A stretch of DNA of 51,325 bases from a bacterium (lineage in GTDB: Bacteria; Gemmatimonadota; Gemmatimonadetes; Longimicrobiales; RSA9). Where the stretch lies: NCBI GenBank assembly GCA_003242735.1, contig QGVH01000026.1, positions 1 through 51,325 on the forward strand, in the 5' to 3' direction. Positions 25,980-36,350 of the stretch are shown here, one piece after another (the first letter of the stretch is position 1; each line of letters opens with the position of its first letter). The notes under the pieces were generated by a model. It was given only the letters and a program-made list of their open reading frames with translations, made no database searches and was not told where the DNA came from. A program made the translations under genes and the position numbers.

Positions 25980-27587
25980 ATGACTCGACCGAGTCGTACC
26001 AGCCGCTCCCTCCCCGTGTTGAACCCGCCGGCCCCGGGGCCGACTGTCGCGGCCGCGGCGAACGGCGCGCGCATCGCAGTGGTCACGCTGGGCTGCGACA
26101 AGAACACCGTGGACAGCGAACGGATGCAGGCGTGGCTGGCCGGCGCGGGCGCGCGCGTGGGCGAGGAGGTGGACGGCGCGGATGTGGTGATCATCAACAC
26201 GTGCGGCTTCATCGACATCGCGAAGGAAGAATCCATCGAGGCCCTGCTCGACGCGGCGCGGCTCAAGGCAGAGGGGCGGGTGAAGGCGGTGGTCGCCACG
26301 GGCTGCCTGGTGCAGCGCTACAAGGAGGAGCTGGCCGCGGAGCTGCCGGAGGTGGACCTGTTCCTCGGCCTGACGGAGGCGGGGCGCATCGTCGAGGAGC
26401 TGCGTGCGCGAGGCTTCCTGGACACCAGCGCTGCGGTCGTGCCGATGATGGAGCGGCCGCTGCGGCTGCTCTCACGGCGGCGGAGGCACACATCGTTCCT
26501 GAAGATCAGCGAGGGTTGCGACCACGCGTGCGCGTTCTGTGCGATCCCGCTGATGCGGGGCAAGCATCGTTCGGTGCCGATCGAGCAGCTCGTGCGCGAG
26601 GCACAGGAACTCGAGGCGGCGGGCGTCGTCGAGCTGGGGCTGATCAGTCAGGACACGACGTGGTACGGGCGGGATCTCGCGCGGCACGCAGCGGACACCA
26701 CGGCCACTCCGCCCCTTTCCGGTCACGCTGCCGACGGAGAGGACGGATTCTTCGTGGGGCGCCCGTTTGCGCGCATGGCGGGCGTGGACGCGACGCTGCT
26801 GGGGAACACGGCGGCGCATGCCCCCGCGTCTCCGGTGAGCGGGAACGGCGGGCGTGAGCGGGGTGGGCCGCGGACCGGCCGTCTATGCGAGCTGCTGGAG
26901 GCGCTGCTCCGGGAGACGGCGATCCCGTGGTTCCGGCTGTTCTACATGTATCCGTCGGGCATCCAGCGGGACCTGGTGGAGCTGATGGCCCGGGAGCCGC
27001 GCATCGTGCCGTACCTGGACATGCCGATCCAGCACGGTTCGGACGCGGTGCTCAAGCGGATGCGGCGGCCCGAGCGCCGCGCCACGATCCTCGAACGTGT
27101 GCGGTGGCTGCGCGAGGCGGTGCCGGACCTGGCGCTGCGGACGACGGTGATCGTCGGCTTCCCGGGAGAAACGGAGGCGGACTTCGAGGCGCTGCTCGAG
27201 CTGCTCGAAGAGGTCCGGTTCGACCATGTGGGCGCGTTCGCGTACTCGGCGGAGGAGGGCACGCCCGCAGCGGAGATGCCGGACCAGGTGCCGGACGAGG
27301 TGAAGCGGGAGCGCCTGGAGCGGCTGGAGGAGGTGCAGCGCGGCATCACGCTGGAGCGGAACGAGGCGCAGATCGGGCGGGAGCTGGTGGTGCTCGTGGA
27401 CCGGAGCGCTTCGGAAAACGGTGCGGGGGTGGCGGTGGGCCGCTCCACCCGCGACGCCGTGGAGGTGGACGGCGTGATGCTGATCCGCGGCGCCCCGGAT
27501 GTGCGTCCCGGCGAGTTCGTGCGCGTGCGCGTCACCGGGGCGGACGAGCACGAGCTGACGGGCGACTTCGTCGAGAAGGTGCGATGA
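25980..27587 (+). CDS. rimO: Ribosomal protein S12 methylthiotransferase RimO with internal insertion
   Basis: RimO adds a methylthio group to an Asp of ribosomal protein S12 using two iron-sulfur clusters. The N-terminal cluster cysteines are C39 ([14 protein letters not shown]), C75 (NTCGFID) and C109 (TGCLVQRY). The radical-SAM motif is C180-x3-C184-x2-C187 ([12 protein letters not shown]). A C-terminal TRAM domain follows ~470. The TLGCDKN motif separates RimO from MiaB. At 535 residues it is longer than the usual ~440: a 30-residue N-terminal tail and a stretch of about 65 residues (about 234-300) between TTWYGRDL and LCELLEALL that the family does not have. Start codon follows the promoter at 25912. 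The stop overlaps the hemL ATG. Confidence 0.95.
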   Translation: MTRPSRTSRSLPVLNPPAPGPTVAAAANGARIAVVTLGCDKNTVDSERMQAWLAGAGARVGEEVDGADVVIINTCGFIDIAKEESIEALLDAARLKAEGRVKAVVATGCLVQRYKEELAAELPEVDLFLGLTEAGRIVEELRARGFLDTSAAVVPMMERPLRLLSRRRRHTSFLKISEGCDHACAFCAIPLMRGKHRSVPIEQLVREAQELEAAGVVELGLISQDTTWYGRDLARHAADTTATPPLSGHAADGEDGFFVGRPFARMAGVDATLLGNTAAHAPASPVSGNGGRERGGPRTGRLCELLEALLRETAIPWFRLFYMYPSGIQRDLVELMAREPRIVPYLDMPIQHGSDAVLKRMRRPERRATILERVRWLREAVPDLALRTTVIVGFPGETEADFEALLELLEEVRFDHVGAFAYSAEEGTPAAEMPDQVPDEVKRERLERLEEVQRGITLERNEAQIGRELVVLVDRSASENGAGVAVGRSTRDAVEVDGVMLIRGAPDVRPGEFVRVRVTGADEHELTGDFVEKVR

Positions 27588-28885
27588 TCGAGGTGGCGAG
27601 TGGCGAGCGGAGCGCGGCGTTGTTCGAGCGCGCCCGGCGGCGGATCCCGGGGGGAGTGAACTCGCCGGTCCGTGCATTCCGCGCGGTGGGCGGCGAGCCG
27701 TTCTTCGTGGGCCGTGCCGCGGGTGCGCGGCTCCAGGACGTGGACGGGCGCGAGTACGTGGACTACGTGCTGAGCTGGGGCGCGTTGCTGCTGGGGCACG
27801 CGGACCCGGCAGTGCAGCGCGCGGTGGCGGAGGCGGCGGCGCGCGGCACGAGCTACGGGGCGCCGTGCGCGCTGGAGGTGGAGCTGGCAGAGGCCGTGGC
27901 GACGCTGGTGCCGTCCGTCGAGATGGTGCGGTTCGTCAACAGCGGCACGGAGGCCACGATGTCGGCCGTGCGCCTCGCGCGCGCCGCGACGGGACGCGAC
28001 CGCGTGCTCAAGTTCGCAGGCTGCTACCACGGCCACGGGGACAGCTTCCTGGTGCAGGCGGGCAGCGGCGCGGCCACGCTGGGGCTGCCGGACTCGCCGG
28101 GCGTGCCGGCCGCGCTGGCCGCATTGACGCTCAGTGTGCCGTTCAACGACGGCGAAGCGGTGGAGGCCGCGTTCCGTCAGTGGGGCGACGAGATCGCCTG
28201 CGTGATCGTGGAGCCGATCGTGGGGAACGCGGGGTTCATCCCGCCCGCCCCCGGGTTCCTGGAGCTGCTCCGGCGTGTGACGCGCGAGCACGGCGCGCTG
28301 CTCATCTTCGACGAGGTGATGACGGGGTTCCGGGTGGCAGCGGGCGGAGCGCAGGAGCGTTTCGGCATCGAGCCGGACCTGACGACGCTCGGCAAGGTGA
28401 TCGGCGGCGGGCTGCCGGTGGGCGCGTACGGCGGGCGGCGCGAGCTGATGGAGTTGGTGGCGCCCGCGGGCCCGGTCTACCAGGCGGGAACGTTGTCGGG
28501 CAACCCCCTGGCCATGGCGGCCGGCTTGGTGCAGCTCCGGGCGGTCATGGACCGGCGTCCGCACGCGGAGCTGGAGGCGCGGGCGCGGCGGCTGGTGGAA
28601 GGGCTGCTGGACCGGGCGCGTGAGCTCGGTGTGCCGATGTGGGGAGGCGCCGCGGGGGCGATGTGGGGCTTCCACTTCGTGGAAGGGCCGGTCCGGGACT
28701 TCGATGACGCCCGGCGCGCCGACACCGCGCTGTTCGCGCGGTTCTTCCGGGCGTGCCTGGCGCGGGGCGTGTTCCTTCCGCCGTCGCCGTTCGAGGCGTG
28801 CTTCCTGTCGCTGGCCCACACGGACGCGGACATCGACTTCACGCTGGAGCAGGTGGGCGCCGCGCTGCGGGAGGCGGTGGGATGA
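27584..28885 (+). CDS. hemL: Glutamate-1-semialdehyde 2,1-aminomutase HemL
   Basis: HemL converts glutamate-1-semialdehyde to 5-aminolevulinate, the C5 route to heme. The 433-residue protein has [69 protein letters not shown] and the PLP lysine Lys271 in [18 protein letters not shown]. These separate it from other class III aminotransferases. The ATG overlaps the rimO stop (ATGA) and its stop overlaps the next start. Confidence 0.97.
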   Translation: MIEVASGERSAALFERARRRIPGGVNSPVRAFRAVGGEPFFVGRAAGARLQDVDGREYVDYVLSWGALLLGHADPAVQRAVAEAAARGTSYGAPCALEVELAEAVATLVPSVEMVRFVNSGTEATMSAVRLARAATGRDRVLKFAGCYHGHGDSFLVQAGSGAATLGLPDSPGVPAALAALTLSVPFNDGEAVEAAFRQWGDEIACVIVEPIVGNAGFIPPAPGFLELLRRVTREHGALLIFDEVMTGFRVAAGGAQERFGIEPDLTTLGKVIGGGLPVGAYGGRRELMELVAPAGPVYQAGTLSGNPLAMAAGLVQLRAVMDRRPHAELEARARRLVEGLLDRARELGVPMWGGAAGAMWGFHFVEGPVRDFDDARRADTALFARFFRACLARGVFLPPSPFEACFLSLAHTDADIDFTLEQVGAALREAVG

Positions 28886-30147
28886 GGGGCTGCGCGGCGC
28901 TGCGGGTCGCGGCGGTGTGTGTGCTCCTGGCGGCGTGCCGCCCGGCGGGGCCGACGCCGCGCGCGGTGCGGCCGGGGCTGCCGACCGCCGAGCCACGGGT
29001 GCGGGTCGGCATCCTGGTGGACGCGCCGGAGGCGGTGGTCACCGCGGACGGGCCGTTCGAGGTCCGTGTGGGCACGGCGACCAAGGGCATCGCGGCTGCT
29101 GCCGGCGAGCGGTGGGTGTTCACCGCGGATGCCGCCGGGCAGGTGAGGGGGCGGGGGCCGGGCGGCCGGCGCGTGGGGCCCACGCCGGGAACGGTGGCCG
29201 TGGTTCCCCGGGGTGACGCGGCCGTCGTGATCGGCGACCGGCGCTACCGCGGCACGGCGCTGGTCCGCGGGGCCGGCCCGGGCCGGGTGACGGCGATCAA
29301 CGTGCTGGAACTGGAAGCGTACCTGCTGGGCGTCGTGCCCCGAGAGATCGGCGCCCGGTCCGAAGCGGAGATCGAGGCGGTGAAGGCCCAGGCCGTTGCG
29401 GCGCGGACGTACGCGATCGGCAACCTCGGCAACCGGGAGCGCCTCGGCTTCGACTTCTTCGCGACCGTCGCGGACCAGGTCTACGGCGGACTTGCGGACG
29501 AGGATCCGGTGGTCACGCGCGCGGTGCGGGAGACGCGGGGCGAGATCGTGACGTACGAGGGCCTGCCGATCCTCGCCTACTACCACTCGACGTGCGGCGG
29601 CCGGACAGCGGCGATCCACGAGGTCTGGCCTCGTGCGCCGCTGCCGTACCTGCGCTCGGTCTCGGACGCGGTGCCGGGTACGCGGGACCGGTACTACTGC
29701 GAGACGTCGAACCGCTTCCGTTGGACGCAGTCGTGGACCGGGAGCGAGCTGACCGAGATCCTGCGGCGTACGCTCGCAGAGTACGCCGGCGCGCCGCGGG
29801 GGCGCATCGGCCGCATCCTCGGTCTCTCGTTGACGGGCCGCACGCCGTCGGGCCGGGCGGAGGCGCTACGGATCGAGACCGACGCGGGAACGTACGTGGT
29901 GCGGGGGGACTCGATCCGTTGGGTGCTGCGACCGGAGCCGGGCCGGCTGCTCAACAGCTCGTTCATCGAGCTGGATGTGGCCGTCAACGACGGAGGGGTC
30001 CACGGCGTGTCGGTCGGCGGTGCCGGCTGGGGGCACGGCGTGGGGATGTGCCAGGTCGGCGCGCTCGGGCGGGCACGTGCGGGGCAATCCTACCGGGAGA
30101 TCCTCCGGGCGTACTACCAGGGCACGCGGGTCGAACGGATCTACTGA
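28882..30147 (+). CDS. SpoIID/LytB domain lipoprotein
   Basis: The 421-residue protein starts with a lipoprotein signal (lipobox LLAAC, Cys19). The SpoIID domain spans about 130-420: [46 protein letters not shown] and the close [15 protein letters not shown], all typical. In Bacillus SpoIID is a lytic transglycosylase; LytB-type relatives enhance amidases. This organism shows no sporulation genes here, so a role in peptidoglycan turnover at the envelope is inferred. ATGA overlap with hemL suggests coupled translation. Confidence 0.9.
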   Translation: MRGCAALRVAAVCVLLAACRPAGPTPRAVRPGLPTAEPRVRVGILVDAPEAVVTADGPFEVRVGTATKGIAAAAGERWVFTADAAGQVRGRGPGGRRVGPTPGTVAVVPRGDAAVVIGDRRYRGTALVRGAGPGRVTAINVLELEAYLLGVVPREIGARSEAEIEAVKAQAVAARTYAIGNLGNRERLGFDFFATVADQVYGGLADEDPVVTRAVRETRGEIVTYEGLPILAYYHSTCGGRTAAIHEVWPRAPLPYLRSVSDAVPGTRDRYYCETSNRFRWTQSWTGSELTEILRRTLAEYAGAPRGRIGRILGLSLTGRTPSGRAEALRIETDAGTYVVRGDSIRWVLRPEPGRLLNSSFIELDVAVNDGGVHGVSVGGAGWGHGVGMCQVGALGRARAGQSYREILRAYYQGTRVERIY

Positions 30148-30228
30148 TGAACCAACACGAGCGCTCCCGCCGGCTCGGGGCGATGCGGAGACCCGGCCGC
30201 GGAGAGCGCGAGCGCGGTGGAGCGAGCC

Positions 30229-30942
30229 ATGAAGCGTAGCTGGACAGCGTTGGCGAGCGTCCTCCTGGTGCTGGTGCCGGCGGCGGCGCAGGCGCAGAAA
30301 CTCGAGGACTACGACTACGAGAACCTGAGCTTCCGAGGCGTCGGCTTCGACGTGGGCTACATCTGGCCGACGAAGGTCGAGCCGACGGCGTCGTACGGGA
30401 TCCGTGTTGACCTCGGATATCTGGGGCCCGGGTTGCGCGTCGTGCCGACGTTGACCTACTGGAGTTCGGAGCTGAAGAGCGCCGAGCTCGACCGGCTGGC
30501 CGAGCAGTTGAGCAGTCTGCCCGCGCTGAGGAACCGGGGCATCGTGGTGCGGGGCAGCGACCTGGGCGCGGTGCACTGGAGCGGCCTGGCGCTAGGGCTG
30601 GACGGCCAGTACGTGTGGGTCGTGCCCGGCGGCTTCCTGACGTACCTCGGCGCCGGCTTCAGCGCGCACCTGTTGAACGCGCGGGGCAGGGGGATCGACG
30701 CCACGTTCGTCGAGGATGCGCTGGACGCGTTGAGCGCGGGGTTCACGGCCCTCGCGGGCATCGAGGTCGAGCCGGTGCGTCGGCTGCGCCTGTTCGGCGA
30801 GGCGCGTTACACGGCGCTGAGCGACCTGCGTTACCCGGGCCTGCGGTTCGGTGCGTCGTTCATGGTGCCGAGCGCCGCGGGTGCGGCGACGGTGGGTTCG
30901 GCGGGAACGGTCGAGCGAGGGCGGAGTGCCGGGCCGCGGTAA
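30229..30942 (+). CDS. Predicted small outer-membrane beta-barrel protein
   Basis: I do not recognise a named family. The 237-residue protein has a clean signal peptide (KRSWTALASVLLVLVPAAAQA, cut near Ala23), then alternating strands with aromatic ends, such as GVGFDVGYIWPTK, ASYGIRVDLGYLGPGLRVVP and LRLFGEARYTALSDLRYPG, consistent with an 8- to 10-stranded barrel. The ATG at 30229 follows GGAG by 6 bases; a GTG 12 bases upstream is less likely. It lies 81 bp after the SpoIID gene. Confidence 0.65.
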   Translation: MKRSWTALASVLLVLVPAAAQAQKLEDYDYENLSFRGVGFDVGYIWPTKVEPTASYGIRVDLGYLGPGLRVVPTLTYWSSELKSAELDRLAEQLSSLPALRNRGIVVRGSDLGAVHWSGLALGLDGQYVWVVPGGFLTYLGAGFSAHLLNARGRGIDATFVEDALDALSAGFTALAGIEVEPVRRLRLFGEARYTALSDLRYPGLRFGASFMVPSAAGAATVGSAGTVERGRSAGPR

Positions 30943-31010
30943 CGTTTCCAGGACCAGGCGTGCACGCGGCGGGTGGCGTGCACGGCACGAGAGAGGCGAG
31001 GGGACCACGA

Positions 31011-32024
31011 ATGAGCGGGGACGACGTCGTCCGGATCGGGCTGCTGGGGACAGGAGCGATCGCGCAGGTCGTGCACCTGCCGATCCTCTCACAGATGGCT
31101 GGTGTGCGTGTTGACGCGGTGTGCGACGCGGACCGGGCCAAAGCCGCGGCGATCGCCAGCCGGTTCGGCATTTCGCGGGTCTACCGGCGCGACGAAGAGG
31201 TGTTCGCCGCAGATGACCTGGACGCGGTCATCGTGTGCACGCCGAGCCATATGCACGAGGAGCAGGCGATCGCCGCGCTGGAGTCGGGCAAGCACGTGCT
31301 CGTCGAGAAGCCGCTGGCGCTGGACGCGGATGGCGCGGCGCGGGTGATCGCGGCGGCGGAGCGCGCGGGCCGGACGCTGATGGTGGCCATGAACACGCGT
31401 TACCGGCCGGATGCGCTGGCGTTGAAGCCGTTCGTGCAGGGCGGCGAGCTGGGCGATGTGTTCCTGGTGAAGTCGGCCTGGATGAACCGCAAGGTGAGGG
31501 TCGTGCGGCCGACGTGGCGACACCGGCGCGCGACGGCGGGAGGCGGCGCGCTGATGGACCTCGGCGTGCAGGTGCTGGATCTGTGCCTGTGGCTGCTGGA
31601 CTATCCGCCCGTGGCGCGGCTGGTGGCGCACACGCACCCGGGTGAGGGGATGGAGGTCGAAGACTCGGCGGTCTTGCTGCTCCAGCTTCGTGACGGTGGG
31701 AGCATTTCGGTGGCGGCGAGTTGGAGTCTCGTCGCGGAGCGGGACCGTCACTACCTGCGGTTACTGGCGACGCGCGGGTCCGCCTCGCTCGCTCCGTTGG
31801 CGGTCTACAAGGAAGTCGAGCACGGCCTCCTGGATGTCACGCCTCAGCTCGCGCACGGCAACGAGAACCTCTACACGGCCTCGTACCGGAGGCAACTCAA
31901 GTACTTCATCGAGTGTGTGCGCGGAGCGGCGCTCGTGGATCTGCCGCGCGAGCAGATCGAGCTGATGCGGTTGATCGCCCTGGCGTACCGCTCGGCGGAG
32001 GAAGGCAGGGAGATCGAAGCGTGA
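31011..32024 (+). CDS. Gfo/Idh/MocA family NAD(P)-dependent oxidoreductase
   Basis: The 337-residue protein has a Rossmann fold (IGLLGTGAIAQVVHLP at the N-terminus), AVIVCTPSHMHEEQAIAALE and the family motif GKHVLVEKPLAL with its Lys. The C-terminal half is the substrate domain, with GGGALMDLGVQVLDLCLWLL. Members act mostly on sugars and inositols; the substrate here cannot be read. The stop overlaps the lnt GTG start (GTGA), so it is transcribed with lnt; no obvious functional link. Confidence 0.9.
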   Translation: MSGDDVVRIGLLGTGAIAQVVHLPILSQMAGVRVDAVCDADRAKAAAIASRFGISRVYRRDEEVFAADDLDAVIVCTPSHMHEEQAIAALESGKHVLVEKPLALDADGAARVIAAAERAGRTLMVAMNTRYRPDALALKPFVQGGELGDVFLVKSAWMNRKVRVVRPTWRHRRATAGGGALMDLGVQVLDLCLWLLDYPPVARLVAHTHPGEGMEVEDSAVLLLQLRDGGSISVAASWSLVAERDRHYLRLLATRGSASLAPLAVYKEVEHGLLDVTPQLAHGNENLYTASYRRQLKYFIECVRGAALVDLPREQIELMRLIALAYRSAEEGREIEA

Positions 32025-33634
32025 GGGGGGTGCCGCCGCGGGGCGAGCGGCTGCTCCCGGTGTCGACGGGCGTCCTGCTCGTCAGCGCCTTCCCGCCGTT
32101 CTCGTTGCTGGTCCCGTCGTTCGTGGCCCTGGTCCCGCTGCTGGTCTTCGTGGCGGAGCGGCCGCCGGGCCCCGCGGGGCGGTGGGCGGCGGGCCGCGGC
32201 GGGTTCGTTGCCGGGCTGGTCTACTTCGGCCTGCTCCTCTATTGGATGGTGGTCGCGCTGGTGTTCTACTCGGCGCTCGCCATCCCCGCCTACGTTCTCA
32301 CGACGACGATCCTCGCCGGATTCGTGGCGGCGTTCGCGTGGTCCCTGCACTTCGTGCGGGAACACGCGCGGGTGCCGCTCGTCATCGGCGCGCCCGTGCT
32401 GTGGACGGCCGCGGAGTGGCTGCAGGGCAACCTCGGGGATCTGTCCTTCCCGTGGCTCGGGCTGGGCGCCTCGCTCTCCGCGTTCCCGGTGTTGGCGGGC
32501 GGCGCCGATCTGGTGGGCGCACGCGGGTTGACCTTCTGGCTCGCTGCGGTGAACGCCTTGCTGGCCGAGACGGCGCTGCGCGCGCGGGTGGGGCGGCCCG
32601 TCCTGCCATGGGTTGGAGCGACGGCGGTGCTGGTCGCGGTGCCCGCGCTCTACGGCTGGTGGCGGGCCGAGACGCTGGAGTTGCGCCCCGCCGCCCGCGT
32701 CGCCGTCGTGCAGCCGAACATCCCGGAGGAGCTCAAGCTGGACCGCGAGCAGGCGCTCGACTCGTCGCTCGCATCGTTGCGACGCCTCATGGCTCAGCTC
32801 GAGCCGGGATCCGTGGACGTGGTGGTGTGGCCTGAGGTGACGCTCCCCGCGGCGATCCAGCACCCCGCCGAGGCCGCCCTCGCTGAAACCGTCCGGCAGA
32901 TGAGTGCGCGGGTACGGGCGCCGGTCATTGCGGGAGCCTACGGATACCGCCGGGAGCCGGAGCGCCCCATGATCTTCAACTCGGCGTTCATGGTCACGCC
33001 GACGGGGCTCGTCGACCCCCCGTACAGCAAGATCCACCTCGTCCCGTTCGTGGAGCGGGTCCCGTTCATCGATCCGTCGCGGCTGGAAGCGCTGGTCGGC
33101 GAGCTGCGGTTCTTCGGCGCGCTCACGCCGGGCGACGACGCACCGGTCCTGGTGGCGGGGGGTGGGCGCTTCGGCATCCTGATCTGCTACGAATCCGCGT
33201 TCGCAGGGCTCGCACGGCGGTACCGTCGCTCCGGCGCCGACTACCTCGTCAACATGACCAACGACGCGTGGTACGGGCGCGATGCGTGGTACGGCCGGAC
33301 GACGGCGCTGTGGCAGCATCCCGCCCACCTGGTGCTGCGCGCCATCGAGCAGCGGGTCGGCGTGGCCCGGGCGGCGAACACGGGAATCTCGATGTTCGTG
33401 GACCCGCTGGGCCGGACGTACGAGGAGACGCCGCTGTTCGAGCCGGCGATCCGGGTCGCCACGGTGTACACGACGGACGTGGTGACGCTGTACGCCCGCT
33501 GGGGCGACTGGGTCGGGACCGGGGCGGCGCTGCTCGCGGTGCTGCTGGGGGTGGCGGCGTGGCTGGCGGAGCGGAGGGCGGCGCGGGGCACCCGGTCCTG
33601 GCCATGGCCCGACCAACGGCGCGCGGCAACTTGA
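32021..33634 (+). CDS. lnt: Apolipoprotein N-acyltransferase Lnt
   Basis: Lnt adds the third acyl chain to lipoproteins in the inner membrane. The 537-residue protein has several membrane segments in the first ~215 residues and a nitrilase-like domain after. The catalytic triad is visible: Glu272 ([10 protein letters not shown]), Lys337 ([15 protein letters not shown]) and Cys389 ([10 protein letters not shown]). The loop after the catalytic Cys has a direct duplication [12 protein letters not shown] (415-426), encoded by two near-identical 18-bp units. The GTG start overlaps the previous stop. Its products feed the LolA, Pal, CpoB and SpoIID-type lipoproteins encoded in this window. Confidence 0.95.
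   Translation: MRGVPPRGERLLPVSTGVLLVSAFPPFSLLVPSFVALVPLLVFVAERPPGPAGRWAAGRGGFVAGLVYFGLLLYWMVVALVFYSALAIPAYVLTTTILAGFVAAFAWSLHFVREHARVPLVIGAPVLWTAAEWLQGNLGDLSFPWLGLGASLSAFPVLAGGADLVGARGLTFWLAAVNALLAETALRARVGRPVLPWVGATAVLVAVPALYGWWRAETLELRPAARVAVVQPNIPEELKLDREQALDSSLASLRRLMAQLEPGSVDVVVWPEVTLPAAIQHPAEAALAETVRQMSARVRAPVIAGAYGYRREPERPMIFNSAFMVTPTGLVDPPYSKIHLVPFVERVPFIDPSRLEALVGELRFFGALTPGDDAPVLVAGGGRFGILICYESAFAGLARRYRRSGADYLVNMTNDAWYGRDAWYGRTTALWQHPAHLVLRAIEQRVGVARAANTGISMFVDPLGRTYEETPLFEPAIRVATVYTTDVVTLYARWGDWVGTGAALLAVLLGVAAWLAERRAARGTRSWPWPDQRRAAT
33263..33298 (+). repeat. 18-bp tandem duplication in lnt
   Basis: Units at 33263-33280 and 33281-33298 each encode DAWYGR with two silent differences. 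It lengthens a loop near the active site, where the family normally has a single NDAW. Confidence 0.85.
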
Positions 33635-33659
33635 TGGATGCGGTGGAATTCGTTATTTT
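33631..33659 (+). promoter_or_regulatory. Promoter of rpmE
   Basis: TTGATG (33631-33636), 17 bases, TATTTT (33654-33659). The -35 box overlaps the lnt stop. Transcription would start near 33666, only a few bases before the hairpin listed next. Confidence 0.65.
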
Positions 33660-33670
33660 ACAAAGATTCC

Positions 33671-33696
33671 AAGCCCTCTGGGGGCTTCCTTTTTTT
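33671..33696 (+). terminator. Hairpin plus T-run just upstream of rpmE
   Basis: AAGCCC (33671-33676) pairs with GGGCTT (33682-33687) and is followed by CC and seven Ts (33690-33696). It has the form of an intrinsic terminator. It may end lnt transcripts, but since it lies downstream of the rpmE promoter it could also act on rpmE expression. Confidence 0.65.
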
Positions 33697-33713
33697 CGGC
33701 TAGGGGGACGGCC

Positions 33714-33932
33714 ATGAAGCAGGGGATCCATCCCGACTACCAGGTCGCGACGGTTCAGTGCGCGTGTGGGAATACGTTCCAGACGCGGAGCACGCTGAAG
33801 AGCATCCACGTCGAGATCTGTTCGGTCTGCCACCCGTTCTTCACGGGTAAGCAGAAGGTGGTGGACACGGCCGGACGGGTCGAGCGGTTCCGGCAGAAGT
33901 GGGGGACGGGCGAGCAGAAGCAGGGGGAGTGA
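33714..33932 (+). CDS. rpmE: 50S ribosomal protein L31, zinc-binding type
   Basis: The 72-residue protein has the zinc cysteines of the C+ form (Cys16 and Cys18 in VQCACGN; Cys36 and Cys39 in EICSVCHPF) and the conserved [21 protein letters not shown]+ L31 proteins are the zinc-replete version; a C- paralogue, if any, is not here. A ribosome site AGGGGGA lies upstream. prfA follows after a hairpin. Confidence 0.97.
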   Translation: MKQGIHPDYQVATVQCACGNTFQTRSTLKSIHVEICSVCHPFFTGKQKVVDTAGRVERFRQKWGTGEQKQGE

Positions 33933-33938
33933 GAGCGG

Positions 33939-33962
33939 AGAGCCGGGGCTGCACCCGGCTCT
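33939..33962 (+). terminator. Hairpin between rpmE and prfA
   Basis: AGAGCCGGG (33939-33947) pairs perfectly with CCCGGCTCT (33954-33962), with two Ts after. The short T-run suggests partial termination, leaving rpmE in excess over prfA. Confidence 0.55.
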
Positions 33963-33984
33963 TTCGGCATCTGGAGAGGCGAGA

Positions 33985-35079
<1,095 letters not shown>

Positions 35080-35083
35080 CGCG

Positions 35084-35959
35084 ATGACGCGAGCGGCGCT
35101 GGTGAAGGAAGGCACGGAGCGGCTGCGCTCGGCGCGGGCGACGGGGGATCCGCGGCTCGAGGCCGAGCTGCTGCTCGCGTCGGTGCTGGGGGTCAAGCGG
35201 CTGGAGCTGGTCCTGGAGCCGGAGGAGCGTGTGGGCGAGGAGGAGGCGGCGGCGTTCCGGGCGGCGGTCGAGCGGCGCATGGCGGGCGAGCCGATCCAGT
35301 ACATCATGGGTGTGGCCGCGTTCCGGGAGCTCGACCTGCTGGTGGACCGGCGCGTGCTGATCCCGCGGCCCGAGACGGAAGTCCTGGTGGAGGAAGTGCT
35401 GCGCTGGGCGGCGGAGCGGGCGGCGCAGGCCGGGCGGAGGCTGACGGCGGCGGACATCGGGACGGGCTCGGGGGCGATCGCGCTCAGTCTCTTGAAGGAG
35501 GGCCCGTTCGAGCGGGTCGTGGCGACGGACGTGTCCCTGGACGCGCTGGAGGTGGCGCGGGCGAACGCGGAGCGGTCGGGCCTCGCCGACCGCCTGGAGC
35601 TGAGGCACGGCCGGCTGCTGGCGCCGCTGCGCGGCGAGCGCTTCGACGTCATCGTGTCCAACCCGCCGTACGTGGCCGACAGCGAGCGCGACACGCTCCC
35701 GGTGGACGTGCGGGAGTGGGAGCCAGCCAGCGCGCTGTTCGCCGGCCCCACCGGCCTGGAAGTCCTGGCGGCGCTGGTGGAGGAGGCGCCGCTCAACCTC
35801 CGGCCGTGCGGGCTGCTGGCGCTGGAGGTCGGGGCGGGGCAGGCGGCGGAGGTGGCGTGGCGGATCAGGCGGCGGGGCGCGTACAATGAGCCCCGCGTGG
35901 CGCCGGACCTGGCGGGCGTCGAGCGCGTCGTGCAGGCGGTGCTGCGCGGCCCTTGCTAA
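35084..35959 (+). CDS. prmC: Release factor glutamine methyltransferase PrmC
   Basis: PrmC methylates the Gln of the GGQ motif in RF1/RF2. The 291-residue protein has an N-terminal helical domain (GEPIQYIMGVAAF), the SAM motif DIGTGSGAIALSLL (126-130 core) and NPPY (193-196), the hallmark of N5-glutamine methyltransferases. prfA-prmC pairing is common. Confidence 0.96.
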   Translation: MTRAALVKEGTERLRSARATGDPRLEAELLLASVLGVKRLELVLEPEERVGEEEAAAFRAAVERRMAGEPIQYIMGVAAFRELDLLVDRRVLIPRPETEVLVEEVLRWAAERAAQAGRRLTAADIGTGSGAIALSLLKEGPFERVVATDVSLDALEVARANAERSGLADRLELRHGRLLAPLRGERFDVIVSNPPYVADSERDTLPVDVREWEPASALFAGPTGLEVLAALVEEAPLNLRPCGLLALEVGAGQAAEVAWRIRRRGAYNEPRVAPDLAGVERVVQAVLRGPC

Positions 35960-35979
35960 CCGGAGCAAAAAGAGCGACC

Positions 35980-36342
35980 ATGCGGGAAGGCACGATAGAG
36001 CGAGCGCGGGAGCTGGGCTGGCTGCTCGGCCAGACCGAGGAGTACCAGGCCCTGGCACGCGCCCGCAGAGCGCTCGCGGAGGACCGCGAGCTGACGACGC
36101 TGTTGAACCGGCTGGCGGAACTCGACAGCCGGATGGCCCGGTCGCTGGAGCGAGGCGAGGCGCCGGCGGCCGAGGATCAGACCGAGTACGAGGAAAGCTT
36201 CAACAAGCTCCAGGCGAGCCCGGTCTACCAGGCGCTCGTCGCCGCGCAATCCAACTTCGAACGGGTGCTGAAGCGCGTGAACGACGAGATCGCTCGAGGG
36301 ATCGAGGCAGGGGCGCAGTCCCGGATCATCCTGCCGTCCTGA
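35980..36342 (+). CDS. YlbF/YmcA (RicA-like) family protein
   Basis: The 120-residue, mostly helical protein fits the YlbF/YmcA family: an early LGWLLGQTEEYQALARARRA, a mid LLNRLAELDSRMARSLERGE and an end QASPVYQALVAAQSNFERVL. In Bacillus such proteins form a complex with RNase Y that affects mRNA maturation. Whether it acts on RNA here is not shown. The ATG at 35980 was chosen over an upstream in-frame ATG at 35953 that would overlap prmC. It sits 8 bp before the phosphatidyltransferase gene. Confidence 0.72.
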   Translation: MREGTIERARELGWLLGQTEEYQALARARRALAEDRELTTLLNRLAELDSRMARSLERGEAPAAEDQTEYEESFNKLQASPVYQALVAAQSNFERVLKRVNDEIARGIEAGAQSRIILPS

Positions 36343-36350
36343 GGCCTTAC

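Noticed and set aside
26679..26880. RimO insertion as a mobile element, for example a small palindromic repeat
   Set aside because: No flanking direct repeat or terminal inverted repeat was seen, and the segment is in frame with base composition like its neighbours.
28882..30147. SpoIID gene as evidence of sporulation
   Set aside because: SpoIID-domain proteins are common in non-sporulating bacteria, and no other spore gene is present; the FtsK/SpoIIIE gene is a normal housekeeping translocase.
30147..30239. 30-codon frame starting in the SpoIID stop codon ([11 protein letters not shown]...)
   Set aside because: It overlaps the next gene's start and has an Arg/Gly-rich translation; it might serve translation coupling but I cannot support a protein.
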